Below, piece after piece: positions 51,420 to 60,449 of a stretch of 64,000 nt of DNA. The DNA comes from a bacterium (GTDB taxonomy: Bacteria; Patescibacteriota; Microgenomatia; UBA1406; GWC2-37-13). Position 1 is the stretch's first letter; every line of letters begins with the position of its first letter. The position numbers were made by a program, and so were the translations under genes. The stretch spans positions 23,960 through 87,959 of the forward strand of contig JAKQDR010000261.1 in NCBI GenBank assembly GCA_029573715.1, in the 5' to 3' direction. The notes below the pieces were generated by a model that saw nothing but the letters and a program-made list of their open reading frames with translations, was not told where the DNA came from and searched no databases.

Positions 51420-52986
51420 CACAAAATCATTTATTATCGATATCAGTATCGTACTATTTATCCTGATTATCGCCGGTATAGTTAGGCTTACATCGCTTGA
51501 AACAACTCCACCCGGATTCCATGGTGATGAGGCATACACTGCACAGGATGCCAAACGAATACTTGAAAACGGCTTCATAGAACCATACACGGGAAACGCT
51601 TTGGGTCAACCAACTGGCCCGTTATATGTCACGGCATTAGTGATTCGACTTTTTGGATATTCTATTTCTAGCGTTAGAGCCTCCATGGCCCTATTTGGCG
51701 TCGCTTCGGTAGTTTTATTCTACATTTTTAACCGGCTGTTCTTTAATAAAACAATTGCATTATTAAGCACCGGCGCATTAGGTTTTTCTTTATACCACAT
51801 ACATTTCTCGCGCATAGCTTTTATGCTCAATGCAGCACCGTTCTTTCAACTTTTATCGCTCATTTTCTTGGTGTTGGCACGACGCCAGATACATAAATGG
51901 CATTGGTACTTCCTTACTGGACTAATGGCTGGGATAGGTATCCACTCGTACAACACGTTTGTCATATTTCCTCCCATCGTGTTCCTGCTTCTCGTCTACG
52001 ATGTCGTTGTGTCAAAATGGCAAAAAGAAAAACTTATTGGTATGGCAGTATTTTCCATATCGTTTGTCATTGGTGGATTTCCACTGCTCCACTACATGTT
52101 TTTCCATTTAAACGACTACTTGCAGCATCATAGAACGTATGCTGTCTTCAATCATTATGAATATGTATCATCCCACAATGCACTCTCTCAATTCGAGTTT
52201 ATTATCCGAAATGGCACACAGAACATTAAGAACTTTTATATGGGTAATAAAATTGACGCTGTTGATGCCTATGGTCAAACGTACAGCTTCCACCCAATTC
52301 ATTTAGCATTAGCTTTCATGGCTCTTATTGCTGTAATCCTTCCAAAAAAGATTTTGGGCGTTACTTATACGGAGAAGGCAAAAGAGATATTCTTCTATGC
52401 TCGGTTTGCGATTATTGGTCTTATCATCATTCACTTAAGCGCATATCTCACATTCGACGCTTTTTATCGCAGGCAAATACTTGCGCTCGTCTTTTTATAC
52501 TTCCTTGTTTCTGTTGGTATATACGCGCTATATATCGTAACGCGACATAGAAATGGATTTATGCTCATTGCATTGACTGCTCTTCTTACCTATGGTGCAT
52601 TTTCCGATATTACAACATATCTCAATACAACAGGCATATCGGGTTCCTCACATTGGGTATTTGCCTCAGAAATATCTAGTGCCGGCAAATGGATCGTGGA
52701 AAAAGCTCCAGATAGTGCTCTCATTGGGCTTTATTCTGACCGGTGGGACTGTAACTTCCCCTCATTCATCTTCCACATTAGTCAGAAAAAATGTATATCC
52801 ATGAATCATCCTGACGCCATTAAGCTTGAAACACTCCCAAAAAACAATGTGGTGTTTGTATTGCTTGGAGACTATATGGAAAAATATCCTGAAATAGTAC
52901 GGCAATTTCCATTGGGTGAAACTCATTCCATTTCAAGCGATTACTCTTCGCAAAAAACCACGGGGCTTGTTTATATTGTGCAATAA
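51400..52986 (+). CDS. membrane glycosyltransferase, GT39-like
   Basis: 528 residues with about 11 membrane helices. The first outer loop holds GFHGDEAYTAQDAKRIL, the Asp-Glu motif of GT-C transferases, followed by the usual helix pattern and a short soluble end domain (two Cys: WDCNFPSF, KKCISM). A second in-frame ATG at 51409 would shorten it by three residues. It overlaps the preceding gene, and its TAA shares a base with the ATG of the next gene (TAATG at 52984-52988), so the three are translated as a unit. The acceptor is unknown. Confidence 0.85.
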   Translation: MKNMKDSTKSFIIDISIVLFILIIAGIVRLTSLETTPPGFHGDEAYTAQDAKRILENGFIEPYTGNALGQPTGPLYVTALVIRLFGYSISSVRASMALFGVASVVLFYIFNRLFFNKTIALLSTGALGFSLYHIHFSRIAFMLNAAPFFQLLSLIFLVLARRQIHKWHWYFLTGLMAGIGIHSYNTFVIFPPIVFLLLVYDVVVSKWQKEKLIGMAVFSISFVIGGFPLLHYMFFHLNDYLQHHRTYAVFNHYEYVSSHNALSQFEFIIRNGTQNIKNFYMGNKIDAVDAYGQTYSFHPIHLALAFMALIAVILPKKILGVTYTEKAKEIFFYARFAIIGLIIIHLSAYLTFDAFYRRQILALVFLYFLVSVGIYALYIVTRHRNGFMLIALTALLTYGAFSDITTYLNTTGISGSSHWVFASEISSAGKWIVEKAPDSALIGLYSDRWDCNFPSFIFHISQKKCISMNHPDAIKLETLPKNNVVFVLLGDYMEKYPEIVRQFPLGETHSISSDYSSQKTTGLVYIVQ

Positions 52987-54434
52987 TGGTAAGTATAAAA
53001 AAGAGTTTCTCACTAAACCCATTCACCTTCTTCAGTCTGCTGGGTCTTGCCAGTATCGTGTCTTTAGTATTAATGAGTCATAATCTTACTTCTTGGAAGT
53101 TTGCATTCGTCGGAGATGAGTGGCCATTTATCGACTTGGCACAACACATCGTACGACAAGATTTCAAGATAAATCCTTTCAATCTGTACGGGGTGCATGG
53201 AGGAGAGAATAGGCTTTTAGGGAGCTTTTGGCAAGCAGTATTCGTGTATGTATTCGCGGATAATCCTCACTTTGGATGGCGATTCTCAGGAATTTTTCTC
53301 ATCCTTCCTATGACATGGGGACTCTACTATTTCGCTAAAGAGTATTTTTCGGAAAAACAAGCCTTCATTGCCTCATTATTGCTGCTTTTTTCCGCTCATC
53401 TCATGAACTTTTTTAAAATTCCATATATGCAACCCTTAGGCATGACATTCTTCATATTCAGTTTATGGTCTGCTGCTTGGGCGGGGAAAAGTTTCGAACT
53501 CAAAAGATACCTATTGCTTGGTGTTGTGCTTGGACTTTCTTTCTATGTGTACATAGGCCCCCTCTATCTCCTTATTGTGTGGCCATATTTACTCCCCAGC
53601 ATAACAAAGCCAAAAAGAGCCCTGGTCAACCTATGCGCCATGATAATGGTGTATGCGGCCATAGTAAGCATTGGTTTCATGACCACCCCGAATTATTCAA
53701 TGGAGAATATCTCAAAAAAGACCGTGATGAGAGAGTTTTCTGACAATTGGCAGATAGTAAAAAATGTATTCCATTTTGCCCTATCTTATTTCAAAAATTA
53801 CGGATATGGAGCTAATCATTTCGTTGCAGGACCACTCGTCGATACCACAAGCGGAGCGCTTATTTTGGGAGGAATGCTCATATCACTCATACAAATACGC
53901 ATGCGTCCATATCTGTTCTTATTTCTTGCGTACCTTTCAGCGTGTACGGTGTTCGCCATAACATCGCCATATGCATATGTGCCAGTCACACGGAGCATTT
54001 TTCTGCTTCCGTTTGGCTTTATGTTCCTAGCCATCGGGATAAGTCATATTAATTCTCGATATATTGTGGGCACGATACTTGCATTGATAATCCTCACCAA
54101 CATTTACCACAGTCACATCGGCGTTTTTAATGATTTAGGACATAATGCAACTACTCTTATTATCAAAAGACTGCAAGAAATACGACCTCCTCAGAGAGGA
54201 ATAATACTCATCCTGAAGCCCGGATCACATTTTAACTACTCAAACATAACCGCCATTAAAAAATATTACGGAGCGTCCGAGGTTCATTTTGAAGCAGTGC
54301 AAGCACATATAAGTTTGGATTGTTCGTATCTTGCCGACAAACTACTCATCTATTTTGATCCGGAAGTCAAACAATATGTATCTACTATTCGCTGTGTTGA
54401 GGCACAAACAGAAAGAATCTATCCTTTACACTAG
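52986..54434 (+). CDS. membrane glycosyltransferase, GT-C fold
   Basis: 482 residues with about ten membrane helices. The first outer loop has FVGDEWPFIDLAQH (Asp-Glu pair), matching the other two transferases in this run, and a small soluble C-terminal part with two Cys (DCSYLA, RCVEA). It is the last gene of the three, and its final 9 bp overlap the 3' end of the convergent epimerase gene. Three paralogues in tandem suggest stepwise addition of different sugars, which is inference. Confidence 0.8.
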   Translation: MVSIKKSFSLNPFTFFSLLGLASIVSLVLMSHNLTSWKFAFVGDEWPFIDLAQHIVRQDFKINPFNLYGVHGGENRLLGSFWQAVFVYVFADNPHFGWRFSGIFLILPMTWGLYYFAKEYFSEKQAFIASLLLLFSAHLMNFFKIPYMQPLGMTFFIFSLWSAAWAGKSFELKRYLLLGVVLGLSFYVYIGPLYLLIVWPYLLPSITKPKRALVNLCAMIMVYAAIVSIGFMTTPNYSMENISKKTVMREFSDNWQIVKNVFHFALSYFKNYGYGANHFVAGPLVDTTSGALILGGMLISLIQIRMRPYLFLFLAYLSACTVFAITSPYAYVPVTRSIFLLPFGFMFLAIGISHINSRYIVGTILALIILTNIYHSHIGVFNDLGHNATTLIIKRLQEIRPPQRGIILILKPGSHFNYSNITAIKKYYGASEVHFEAVQAHISLDCSYLADKLLIYFDPEVKQYVSTIRCVEAQTERIYPLH

Positions 54435-55472
54435 CCGAAACACCATTTTCATCACGCCCAATATCCCCTGCTTCCATGGAACTCGGTGCGAAACGCCACT
54501 TTTCCCCTCAAAATCTTTAAGGTGTGCTAAATACCAGCGATAATTGTCAACAAGTGCCTGCTTATTGGAATACTTCGGCTGATAATTGAGCACACGCTCG
54601 GCCTTCTCTATCGATACAAATGAATCCTCAGCCGCAGTCTCATACACCCACCGATACAGAGGCGAAAGCTTAAGCGCCTCAAGAACTCGCAGTATACCGA
54701 TAACAATACGTGCGGGGCTGCCAATAATACGTTTTCCGTACCCTGCTTCATCAAGCACCGCTTGATAGTCTTCTTTCATGGTGGTGAATTCTTTTGCGCC
54801 TATGTTAAATGTGTCATTGACCGTTTCTTTTTGAAGCGTGATACACGCATAAATAGCGTCACATAAATCAGCAACATGCAATAGTTGATAGCGATTGTTG
54901 CCATTGCCGATCATCGGAAAGCTGCACCCATCTTTCGCCCAATCGTAAAACAGCGCAAATACACCCAAACGCTCGGGGCCAACAAATGATTTCGGACGAA
55001 TGATGGGCAAACAAAGTCCTTTTTTTCTAAAGTCCATACACACACCTTCTGCTTCGACTTTCGCCTTGCCATAGGGCCCTACTCCAATCATCGGGTCGGT
55101 TTCATAGAGGGGGTGGTGGTCAGGTACACCATATACGGCAGTGGATGAAATAAACACAACCCGATCAACATGCAAAGCCTCAGCAGCCGTAAGCACATTG
55201 CGTGTACCATCTACATCAGTCGATTGTATGTCTTCCGGAGTGTACAAAGGTAATGCCGCCGCAGCATGTATCACCATGTCTGCCCCCTGCATGGCTTTTT
55301 GAAGTGTTTTGATATCACGAATATCCCCTTCTACCCACTCTATGTCATCTTTACAATCTGCGTAGGTAAATGGGGTAATGTCGTAAGATGTAATCGTGTG
55401 CCCTTTTTGCAACAAATAACGAATAAGGTTAATACCCAAAAAGCCAGAGCCTCCGGTAATAAATATCTTCAT
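54426..55472 (-). CDS. NAD-dependent sugar epimerase/dehydratase (SDR family)
   Basis: 348 residues, an extended short-chain dehydrogenase. Seen: TGGSGFLG NAD-binding motif at the start, VIHAAA, SSTAVYG, and the catalytic YGKAK (Tyr and Lys). The C-terminal domain binds a nucleotide sugar. It would epimerise or reduce a UDP- or GDP-sugar, which fits the glycosyltransferases beside it. The stop region overlaps the end of the convergent transferase gene by 9 bp. No promoter box is obvious within 10 bp of the ATG; the gene upstream (55488) reads the same way and ends 15 bp before. Confidence 0.9.
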   Translation of the reverse strand: MKIFITGGSGFLGINLIRYLLQKGHTITSYDITPFTYADCKDDIEWVEGDIRDIKTLQKAMQGADMVIHAAAALPLYTPEDIQSTDVDGTRNVLTAAEALHVDRVVFISSTAVYGVPDHHPLYETDPMIGVGPYGKAKVEAEGVCMDFRKKGLCLPIIRPKSFVGPERLGVFALFYDWAKDGCSFPMIGNGNNRYQLLHVADLCDAIYACITLQKETVNDTFNIGAKEFTTMKEDYQAVLDEAGYGKRIIGSPARIVIGILRVLEALKLSPLYRWVYETAAEDSFVSIEKAERVLNYQPKYSNKQALVDNYRWYLAHLKDFEGKSGVSHRVPWKQGILGVMKMVFRLV

Positions 55473-55487
55473 AGTTATAGAGCAAAA

Positions 55488-55985
55488 TTATCGGGCACGA
55501 CCACACAACTGTTCATATGTTTTCCCGTCATGACTGCCCACGATACATTTGCGACAGTCAGAGTACCAAGAGCACCCCTTGCCTTGTGTTTGCGCCTTCA
55601 CGCAGGCCTCTGGGTCATTGTCGTGCTGAGCACATGTATATTGAGATCCCGACTGAATGAAAGGTAAACCGGAGCGATTGGATACTTGATCTTTATCAAT
55701 CAAACCTCCATCACCGGCACGATATTGCAAAAGTATTTGAGCACCCACAAACAAAAGGAAAAATACGGTCACCGTAAGCACGATTATTGTGGTGACTTTA
55801 TCTTCAATTTGGGCGTGATTATCGGACACCTGAGCTGATGATACAGGCAACGACTCTGATTCAAGCGGCTCTTTCACCACTGCTTTTTTTACTTGAGGCT
55901 TTCGGACAATACGTTTACGAATTGTCGTACGCTTTCGAGGAGTGGGAGATTTCTTTTGTGTGGATATTTCTTCTTGTGCATCCAT
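55488..55985 (-). CDS. Cys-rich single-pass membrane protein (PSI-like ectodomain)
   Basis: 165 residues: a Lys/Arg-rich cytoplasmic tail of about 45 residues, a membrane helix (IIVLTVTVFFLLFVGAQIL, about 70-90) and a short ectodomain with six Cys (YTC, EAC, KGC, SDC, RKC, QLC). The spacing, with a Trp-Tyr between the third and fourth Cys, looks like a small PSI-type disulfide knot. Six Cys would fit three disulfides and so make it a client of the DsbA/VKOR system. TACTAT at 55995-56000 (minus) ends 9 bp before the ATG. The epimerase gene follows. Confidence 0.7.
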   Translation of the reverse strand: MDAQEEISTQKKSPTPRKRTTIRKRIVRKPQVKKAVVKEPLESESLPVSSAQVSDNHAQIEDKVTTIIVLTVTVFFLLFVGAQILLQYRAGDGGLIDKDQVSNRSGLPFIQSGSQYTCAQHDNDPEACVKAQTQGKGCSWYSDCRKCIVGSHDGKTYEQLCGRAR

Positions 55986-56038
55986 AGATAATCAATAGTA
56001 GCATATGTTTCATCCACCGCAATCACGAAGATTGTTGC

Positions 56039-56044
56039 TATGAT
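56039..56044 (+). promoter_or_regulatory. -10 box for ung
   Basis: TATGAT, 9 bp before ATG 56054. Confidence 0.5.
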
Positions 56045-56053
56045 ACGAGTTAT

Positions 56054-56716
56054 ATGCAGGTCACGATAGAACAATCTTGGAAAGAATTTCTTGCCGACGA
56101 GTTTAGTCAAACATATTTTTTGGAGCTTGCACGATATGTGAGAAGCGAATACCTCTCACAAACCGTCTATCCCCCACCACGGCTGGTGTTTCGAGCATTT
56201 AATGAGTGTCCGCTTGACCATTTGTGCGTGGTGATTGTGGGCCAAGACCCTTATCACACTCCCGGAGTCGCCGATGGGTTGTGCTTCTCAAGCTCGGCCA
56301 ACAATGCAATTCCTCCTTCACTGCATAACATCTATAAAGAAATTCATGCCGAATATGGCAGTCCAATTCCCACATCACCCGATCTTGGTAGATGGGCCAA
56401 ACAAGGCGTTCTGTTGTTAAATACCACACTTACCGTGCGAAAAAGTTCGCCCACCTCACATCAAGGAAAAGGATGGGAACAGTTTACCGATACGGTAATT
56501 CGAAAAGTAAGTATGCACAAAGAACATGTTGTTTTTATGTTGTGGGGGGCCTTTGCAAAACGCAAAGAAGCTCTTATTGACGAGGCTCGTCATCTTATTT
56601 TGAAATCTGCACATCCTTCTCCCTTCTCTGCCCATCAGGGGTTTTTGGGCAACAATCATTTTAGGTTGTGTAATGAATATTTACTGCATCAGGGAAGAAA
56701 GCCAATTGTGTGGTGA
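56054..56716 (+). CDS. ung: uracil-DNA glycosylase, family 1
   Basis: 220 residues. It removes uracil from DNA as the first step of base-excision repair. Seen: IVGQDPYHTPGVADGLCFS (water-activating Asp in motif A), LLNTTLTV, FMLWGAFAKRK, and the second motif SAHPSPFSAHQGFLG with the catalytic His. Length and motif order are typical of Ung. A TATGAT box 9 bp before the ATG predicts a leaderless transcript. Its stop is followed by about 150 bp and then tRNA-Leu. Confidence 0.95.
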   Translation: MQVTIEQSWKEFLADEFSQTYFLELARYVRSEYLSQTVYPPPRLVFRAFNECPLDHLCVVIVGQDPYHTPGVADGLCFSSSANNAIPPSLHNIYKEIHAEYGSPIPTSPDLGRWAKQGVLLLNTTLTVRKSSPTSHQGKGWEQFTDTVIRKVSMHKEHVVFMLWGAFAKRKEALIDEARHLILKSAHPSPFSAHQGFLGNNHFRLCNEYLLHQGRKPIVW

Positions 56717-56786
56717 ATAAAGCCTTATCCAAACCATGCTTATGCTAAAATACGATGATTTGAATAGATATGGAAGTACAAGCAGT

Positions 56787-56815
56787 GGTGAGAGGGCATA
56801 CACAGGCTGAAAGCC
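56787..56815 (+). other. tRNA-Leu-like decayed sequence
   Basis: The stretch resembles the 5' part of the tRNA-Leu at 56863: TACAAGC.GTGGTG and then GGCATAC.C occur in both with similar spacing. There is no matching 3' half, so it cannot fold as a tRNA. It could be a remnant of a duplicated tRNA-Leu. Confidence 0.3.
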
Positions 56816-56862
56816 TGAAGTGAACGAGAGGTTAGATGGGAGAAAGTTGGTTGAAAATACAA

Positions 56863-56945
56863 GCCGTGGTGGCGGAATGGCATACGCGTTAGTCTCAAAA
56901 ACTAATGGGTTCACACCCATGAGGGTTCGACCCCCTCCCACGGCA
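56863..56945 (+). tRNA. tRNA-Leu (anticodon CAA)
   Basis: An 83-nt class II tRNA. The acceptor stem is GCCGTGG paired with CCACGGC and discriminator A; CCA is not encoded. The anticodon stem TTAGT/ACTAA holds loop CTCAAAA, so the anticodon is CAA and reads UUG. The long variable arm TGGGT/ACCCA is typical of Leu. The T stem GAGGG/CCCTC has loop TTCGACC. The 3' end (56931-56947) is repeated at 56994-57010. Confidence 0.95.
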
Positions 56946-57010
56946 CATGAATAACAGAGGGGGGAGAAGTTTATCCTGAGCTTGTCGAAGGAACCCCCTC
57001 CCACGGCACA
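56931..57010 (+). repeat. 17-bp duplication of the tRNA-Leu 3' end around a repeat element
   Basis: CCCCCTCCCACGGCACA occurs at 56931-56947 and again at 56994-57010. Between them lies a 46-bp spacer holding the dispersed repeat word CCTGAGCTTGTCGAAGGA (56975-56992). The layout looks like a repeat-element insertion that copied the target. Confidence 0.75.
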
Positions 57011-57047
57011 GAGCGGGTTTTGTATTGTCTTCCAAGTGCCAAAAAGA

Positions 57048-57053
57048 TACTAT
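57048..57053 (+). promoter_or_regulatory. -10 box for the SGNH hydrolase gene
   Basis: TACTAT, 5 bp before ATG 57059. Confidence 0.4.
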
Positions 57054-57058
57054 ATGCT

Positions 57059-58366
57059 ATGTCACAAGAACACGCTCCCGCTCCACCACTTACTCGCAGA
57101 GAATTTCTTACCCTAGTACTTTCAGGAGGTGCATTGGCTGCTCTAGCGCAAGCTATCCCTTTTGGAAAAGAATGGATGAGCCTCAAGCGAGAAGATGCGC
57201 TTGTTTCACGATGTAACGAACATCTTGCATCGTACCCTTCTCTTCGACAGTACACCATAGAATCGAGGCCTCCCCTTGATTCCAGAACCGAACCATACCA
57301 ACTCATTACACAAAACCCTTCAGATGGAACTCAATCGGTGAGGCTAGCATTTTCTGAAGGTGAAGCACCTACTCTGTGTATCATCAACTATCACGGAGTG
57401 TGTAATTATGGCAAATTAGAGAATTTATTGAGCTCACCAGTCATAGAAAATCTACCAGATGCCCCATTCGTCAACGAAAAATCCCTCAAAGCACTGCGAG
57501 AGACATTTCCTACAAAAAATGGTGACTCTCAGGAGAATATCCTCATACTGGGCGACTCATGGACAAGATGGAATGGGTTAGAAGCGTCTTATCCAGCAAT
57601 CCTTCAAACATTGTGCGATCTTTCAGGTAAACGAGTTAATATCATAGATGCCAGCGCAACAAGCCTAGGGGTAACTGATTATCGATATCACTATGAGCGG
57701 CTCAAATCAGAATATGCACCATCTCAAGTACTCTATACCTACCACCCCAATACCGATGCCCGATATGACGCTCCACGCGCTAATATGGGGGCAGAAGCTC
57801 AACGCGCATCCATAGGCGCTGTGGGCGGGCTTCGCAATCCTGAACCACTCAAACACGCTGCTACTAATTTGCTTCGCACATGGGAGACACGCAACCTTAA
57901 TGCATACACCACACTAAAAGCAATCGCCAAAAAAGCATTGAGGAGAACTCCCTCAGACTCATTGATTGCTCCTGATGAATTGCATGAGTACTTAAATCAA
58001 GCTAATAGCTTAACCTCTACGTTGACCAAAGGCGGTGTGAATTCTCATCTGATCGGCCTACCGGTGTCAGATTTGGGGGTACTCGATGTTCCATCATATA
58101 CAGCAATATGGCAAGAGATAGCAACTGCGCATCAATCACAGGGAGGTGCAACAGCGTGCAACGCACACGATGGCTACTTGAGCGCCATGTTTGATGAATA
58201 TACTCATCCCACACTACTGGGTAGCCTCAAACTTGCCTTACACGCATACACACAACTGTTTGGAAAAGAACCCGCATTCGAGGTTCTTGAAAATGCATTT
58301 ATCCTACATACGAATCGAAGAAACGTCATGCATGAAATTCGCACTGCTATGCATACCACAATCTGA
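57059..58366 (+). CDS. secreted SGNH/GDSL-like hydrolase with twin-arginine signal
   Basis: 435 residues. The N-terminus reads LTRREFLTLVLSGGALAALA, a Tat-type signal (RREFL) with a hydrophobic core. Further on, LILGDSWTRW is the SGNH block I (nucleophile Ser), YTYHPNTDARYD is a likely block III, and DEYTHPTLLG near the end is the Asp-His pair. SGNH enzymes remove acyl or acetyl groups, often from surface polysaccharides. The Leu of GDSL is Trp here. The export route by Tat is inferred from the signal; no tatA/C gene is in this window. ATG 57059 is selected over an in-frame upstream start. Confidence 0.8.
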   Translation: MSQEHAPAPPLTRREFLTLVLSGGALAALAQAIPFGKEWMSLKREDALVSRCNEHLASYPSLRQYTIESRPPLDSRTEPYQLITQNPSDGTQSVRLAFSEGEAPTLCIINYHGVCNYGKLENLLSSPVIENLPDAPFVNEKSLKALRETFPTKNGDSQENILILGDSWTRWNGLEASYPAILQTLCDLSGKRVNIIDASATSLGVTDYRYHYERLKSEYAPSQVLYTYHPNTDARYDAPRANMGAEAQRASIGAVGGLRNPEPLKHAATNLLRTWETRNLNAYTTLKAIAKKALRRTPSDSLIAPDELHEYLNQANSLTSTLTKGGVNSHLIGLPVSDLGVLDVPSYTAIWQEIATAHQSQGGATACNAHDGYLSAMFDEYTHPTLLGSLKLALHAYTQLFGKEPAFEVLENAFILHTNRRNVMHEIRTAMHTTI

Positions 58367-58388
58367 AATCTCCTCATTGCCTTCGTGC

Positions 58389-58394
58389 TACAAT
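58389..58394 (+). promoter_or_regulatory. -10 box for the PAP2 gene
   Basis: TACAAT, 10 bp before ATG 58405. Confidence 0.45.
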
Positions 58395-58404
58395 AAAACG
58401 AATC

Positions 58405-58992
58405 ATGTATACGAAACTTCTGTCACTCGACACATCAGCGACGCTCGCCCTATCCACCTTGTTTCCTCACACGCTCACCACCAATACACTTGCATATGTG
58501 CTTTCGGGAGTGAGTTCAACCATACTGGTGTGGGCACTGGTAATATGCATAGTCTTTATATGGGAATACCATATTCGAAAGAACAAAGGAGTCTTCTTGG
58601 CACAACTATCAAAACTCATGCTCACCCTGGCAGTCACATTGAGTCTTGCCTTTGTAAGCACCGAATATGTGATGAAGCCAACCTGGCAAAGACCGCGTCC
58701 CTATCAAATACATCGTATAGATGCGCCTCATTGTCCAAATGGCTTTAGTTTTCCATCAGGGCATGCAACGCTTGCTTTTGCGGGCGCATACATCTTGTGG
58801 AGATTTGATCATCATAAAGGGCGACGACTCACATATGTACTAATCGCCATTGGCATAAGCTATTCACGCATTTATTTGCTATGTCATTATGTGGGAGATG
58901 TTGCTGCAGGTGCACTCTATGGCATTGTGGTGGGGGCTGTATCGTATACGCTTATACATGCACTTTTCACGAGTGCCAAACGCGCATTATAA
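58405..58992 (+). CDS. PAP2-family membrane phosphatase
   Basis: 195 residues with five or six membrane helices. The three phosphatase motifs are present: KPTWQRPRP, FPSGHATLAF and SRIYLLCHYVGDV (nucleophile His). PAP2 enzymes dephosphorylate lipid phosphates such as undecaprenyl pyrophosphate, which recycles the carrier used by the cell-wall and glycosyl transferase genes in this window. The stop overlaps the 3' end of the convergent dnaB by 6 bp. Confidence 0.92.
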   Translation: MYTKLLSLDTSATLALSTLFPHTLTTNTLAYVLSGVSSTILVWALVICIVFIWEYHIRKNKGVFLAQLSKLMLTLAVTLSLAFVSTEYVMKPTWQRPRPYQIHRIDAPHCPNGFSFPSGHATLAFAGAYILWRFDHHKGRRLTYVLIAIGISYSRIYLLCHYVGDVAAGALYGIVVGAVSYTLIHALFTSAKRAL

Positions 58993-60336
58993 ATCAATAC
59001 TGCGCTCGACACCATAAAACTTCACCCGATCACCACGAAATATCAGGTCGAGCTCTCCAATAGCCCCGTTTCTATGCTTGGCGATAGAAAGCTTCATCAT
59101 TTTTTTACCCATATCCAACACATCATCATTCTCTTGCTCCTGGTAGATGAACATCACCACGTCTGCATCTTGCTCAATGGCACCTGACTCGCGCAAATCG
59201 GCAAGTTGGGGCTTTTTGGTACCTCGCTGCTCGACCATCCGATTAAGTTGAGATAAAACAAGTACCGGGACTTTGAGTTCACGTGCCAAATTCTTTAAGT
59301 TTTGAGAAACATATGACACTTGTTGCTCACGTGACTCTATCTTTCGACCTGAATCAACAAGCTGCAAATAATCAACGATAATAAGTTTAATATCTTGTGA
59401 CAGCTTAAGCTTGCGAGCTTTAGAGCGCATCTCAAGTATGGATTGCCCTGCGGTATCGTCAATGTATATGGGGGCTTCTGCCAAATCGCCCATTGCCTCA
59501 ATAACTGCCTGTGAATCGTCGGGTGAAAGCCGGCCCGTTTTAAGTCGCCATGCATCAATATCTGCCTGCGATACCAAAAGCCTGTCTACAAGCTCTTCTT
59601 TGCTCATTTCAAGGCTGAAAACAGCAACGGGTTGCTTATGACGAGCCGCAACATGGAGCGCAATATTCATCGCAAATGAAGTCTTCCCCACTCCGGGGCG
59701 AGCAGCAAGAATGAGCAGGTTGGAGTCTTGCATGCCAGCAAGCTTCATATCAAGCTCCGGGATGCCAGTGGGAACTCCCCGCAGATGCCCATCAGACTTG
59801 GAAAGCTCTTCAAGCCTGTTGTAACTGTCAGCCAATAGAGTCTTCAGTGACAAAAAATCCCTCCCTGTTGATTCCTCAGCGATAGAAAAGATTTCACTTT
59901 CTATTGAGTCAAGCATAGTTCGGGTGTCAGACGTTTGATCAAACGCTTTTTCAACGGCACGAGATGATACTTCAATGAGTTTTCGTTTCACATATTGGTT
60001 TTTCACAATCTGCGCGTAGTGCTCGACATTTGCAGCGGTGGGCACAACCGCAAGAAGGTTGGCGATATACGATTGTCCTCCCGCTGTCGTCAAACTCCCC
60101 GACGATTTAAGTTGGCTTTTGAGGGTAACGGCGTCTATGGGCTTTTGAGCATCATACAAAGATAAAATCGCCTCATATATCACTCTATTTTGCTGAGAAT
60201 AAAAGTGCTCACCACGCAAAAAATGCGCAATGAGCCCGATTGCTGATGTATCCAAAAGCAGCGCCCCCAAAACCGATTGCTCAGCATCTGCATCATGTGG
60301 CGGGGTTTTCAAATCTTGTGATTTCATATCTGCCAT
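58987..60336 (-). CDS. dnaB: replicative DNA helicase DnaB
   Basis: 449 residues. It is the hexameric helicase that opens the replication fork. N-terminal domain: PPHDADAEQSVLGALL. RecA-like domain: Walker A AARPGVGKTSFAMNIA, FSLEMSKEELVDRLL, Walker B IIVDYLQL, SQLNR, DLRESGAIEQDADVVMFI, and the arginine-finger region near the end. No intein is inserted. ATG 60336 (MADMKSQ) is chosen since TACAAT lies 6 bp before it (60343-60348, minus); a frame open to 60390 is unlikely. The tRNA-Thr gene lies divergently about 110 bp upstream. Confidence 0.96.
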   Translation of the reverse strand: MADMKSQDLKTPPHDADAEQSVLGALLLDTSAIGLIAHFLRGEHFYSQQNRVIYEAILSLYDAQKPIDAVTLKSQLKSSGSLTTAGGQSYIANLLAVVPTAANVEHYAQIVKNQYVKRKLIEVSSRAVEKAFDQTSDTRTMLDSIESEIFSIAEESTGRDFLSLKTLLADSYNRLEELSKSDGHLRGVPTGIPELDMKLAGMQDSNLLILAARPGVGKTSFAMNIALHVAARHKQPVAVFSLEMSKEELVDRLLVSQADIDAWRLKTGRLSPDDSQAVIEAMGDLAEAPIYIDDTAGQSILEMRSKARKLKLSQDIKLIIVDYLQLVDSGRKIESREQQVSYVSQNLKNLARELKVPVLVLSQLNRMVEQRGTKKPQLADLRESGAIEQDADVVMFIYQEQENDDVLDMGKKMMKLSIAKHRNGAIGELDLIFRGDRVKFYGVERSIDL

Positions 60337-60342
60337 GGCCAC

Positions 60343-60348
60343 ATTGTA
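60343..60348 (-). promoter_or_regulatory. -10 box for dnaB
   Basis: TACAAT on the minus strand, 6 bp from ATG 60336; it sets the start codon. Confidence 0.55.
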
Positions 60349-60430
60349 ACAATAAACATCCGCGAGTAAACAGCAACGATGTATGAGCAAACTATATTGG
60401 TTTTCAAAGGGTATTTTTGAGCGTCTTATG

Positions 60431-60436
60431 TATAAT
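60431..60436 (+). promoter_or_regulatory. -10 box for tRNA-Thr
   Basis: Consensus TATAAT 13 bp before the first base of the tRNA-Thr gene. Confidence 0.5.
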
Positions 60437-60449
60437 GTGGAGCTTAAAA

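Noticed and set aside
58987..60336. Replication origin near dnaB
   Set aside because: No dnaA, dnaN or DnaA-box cluster was seen nearby; dnaB alone does not mark an origin.
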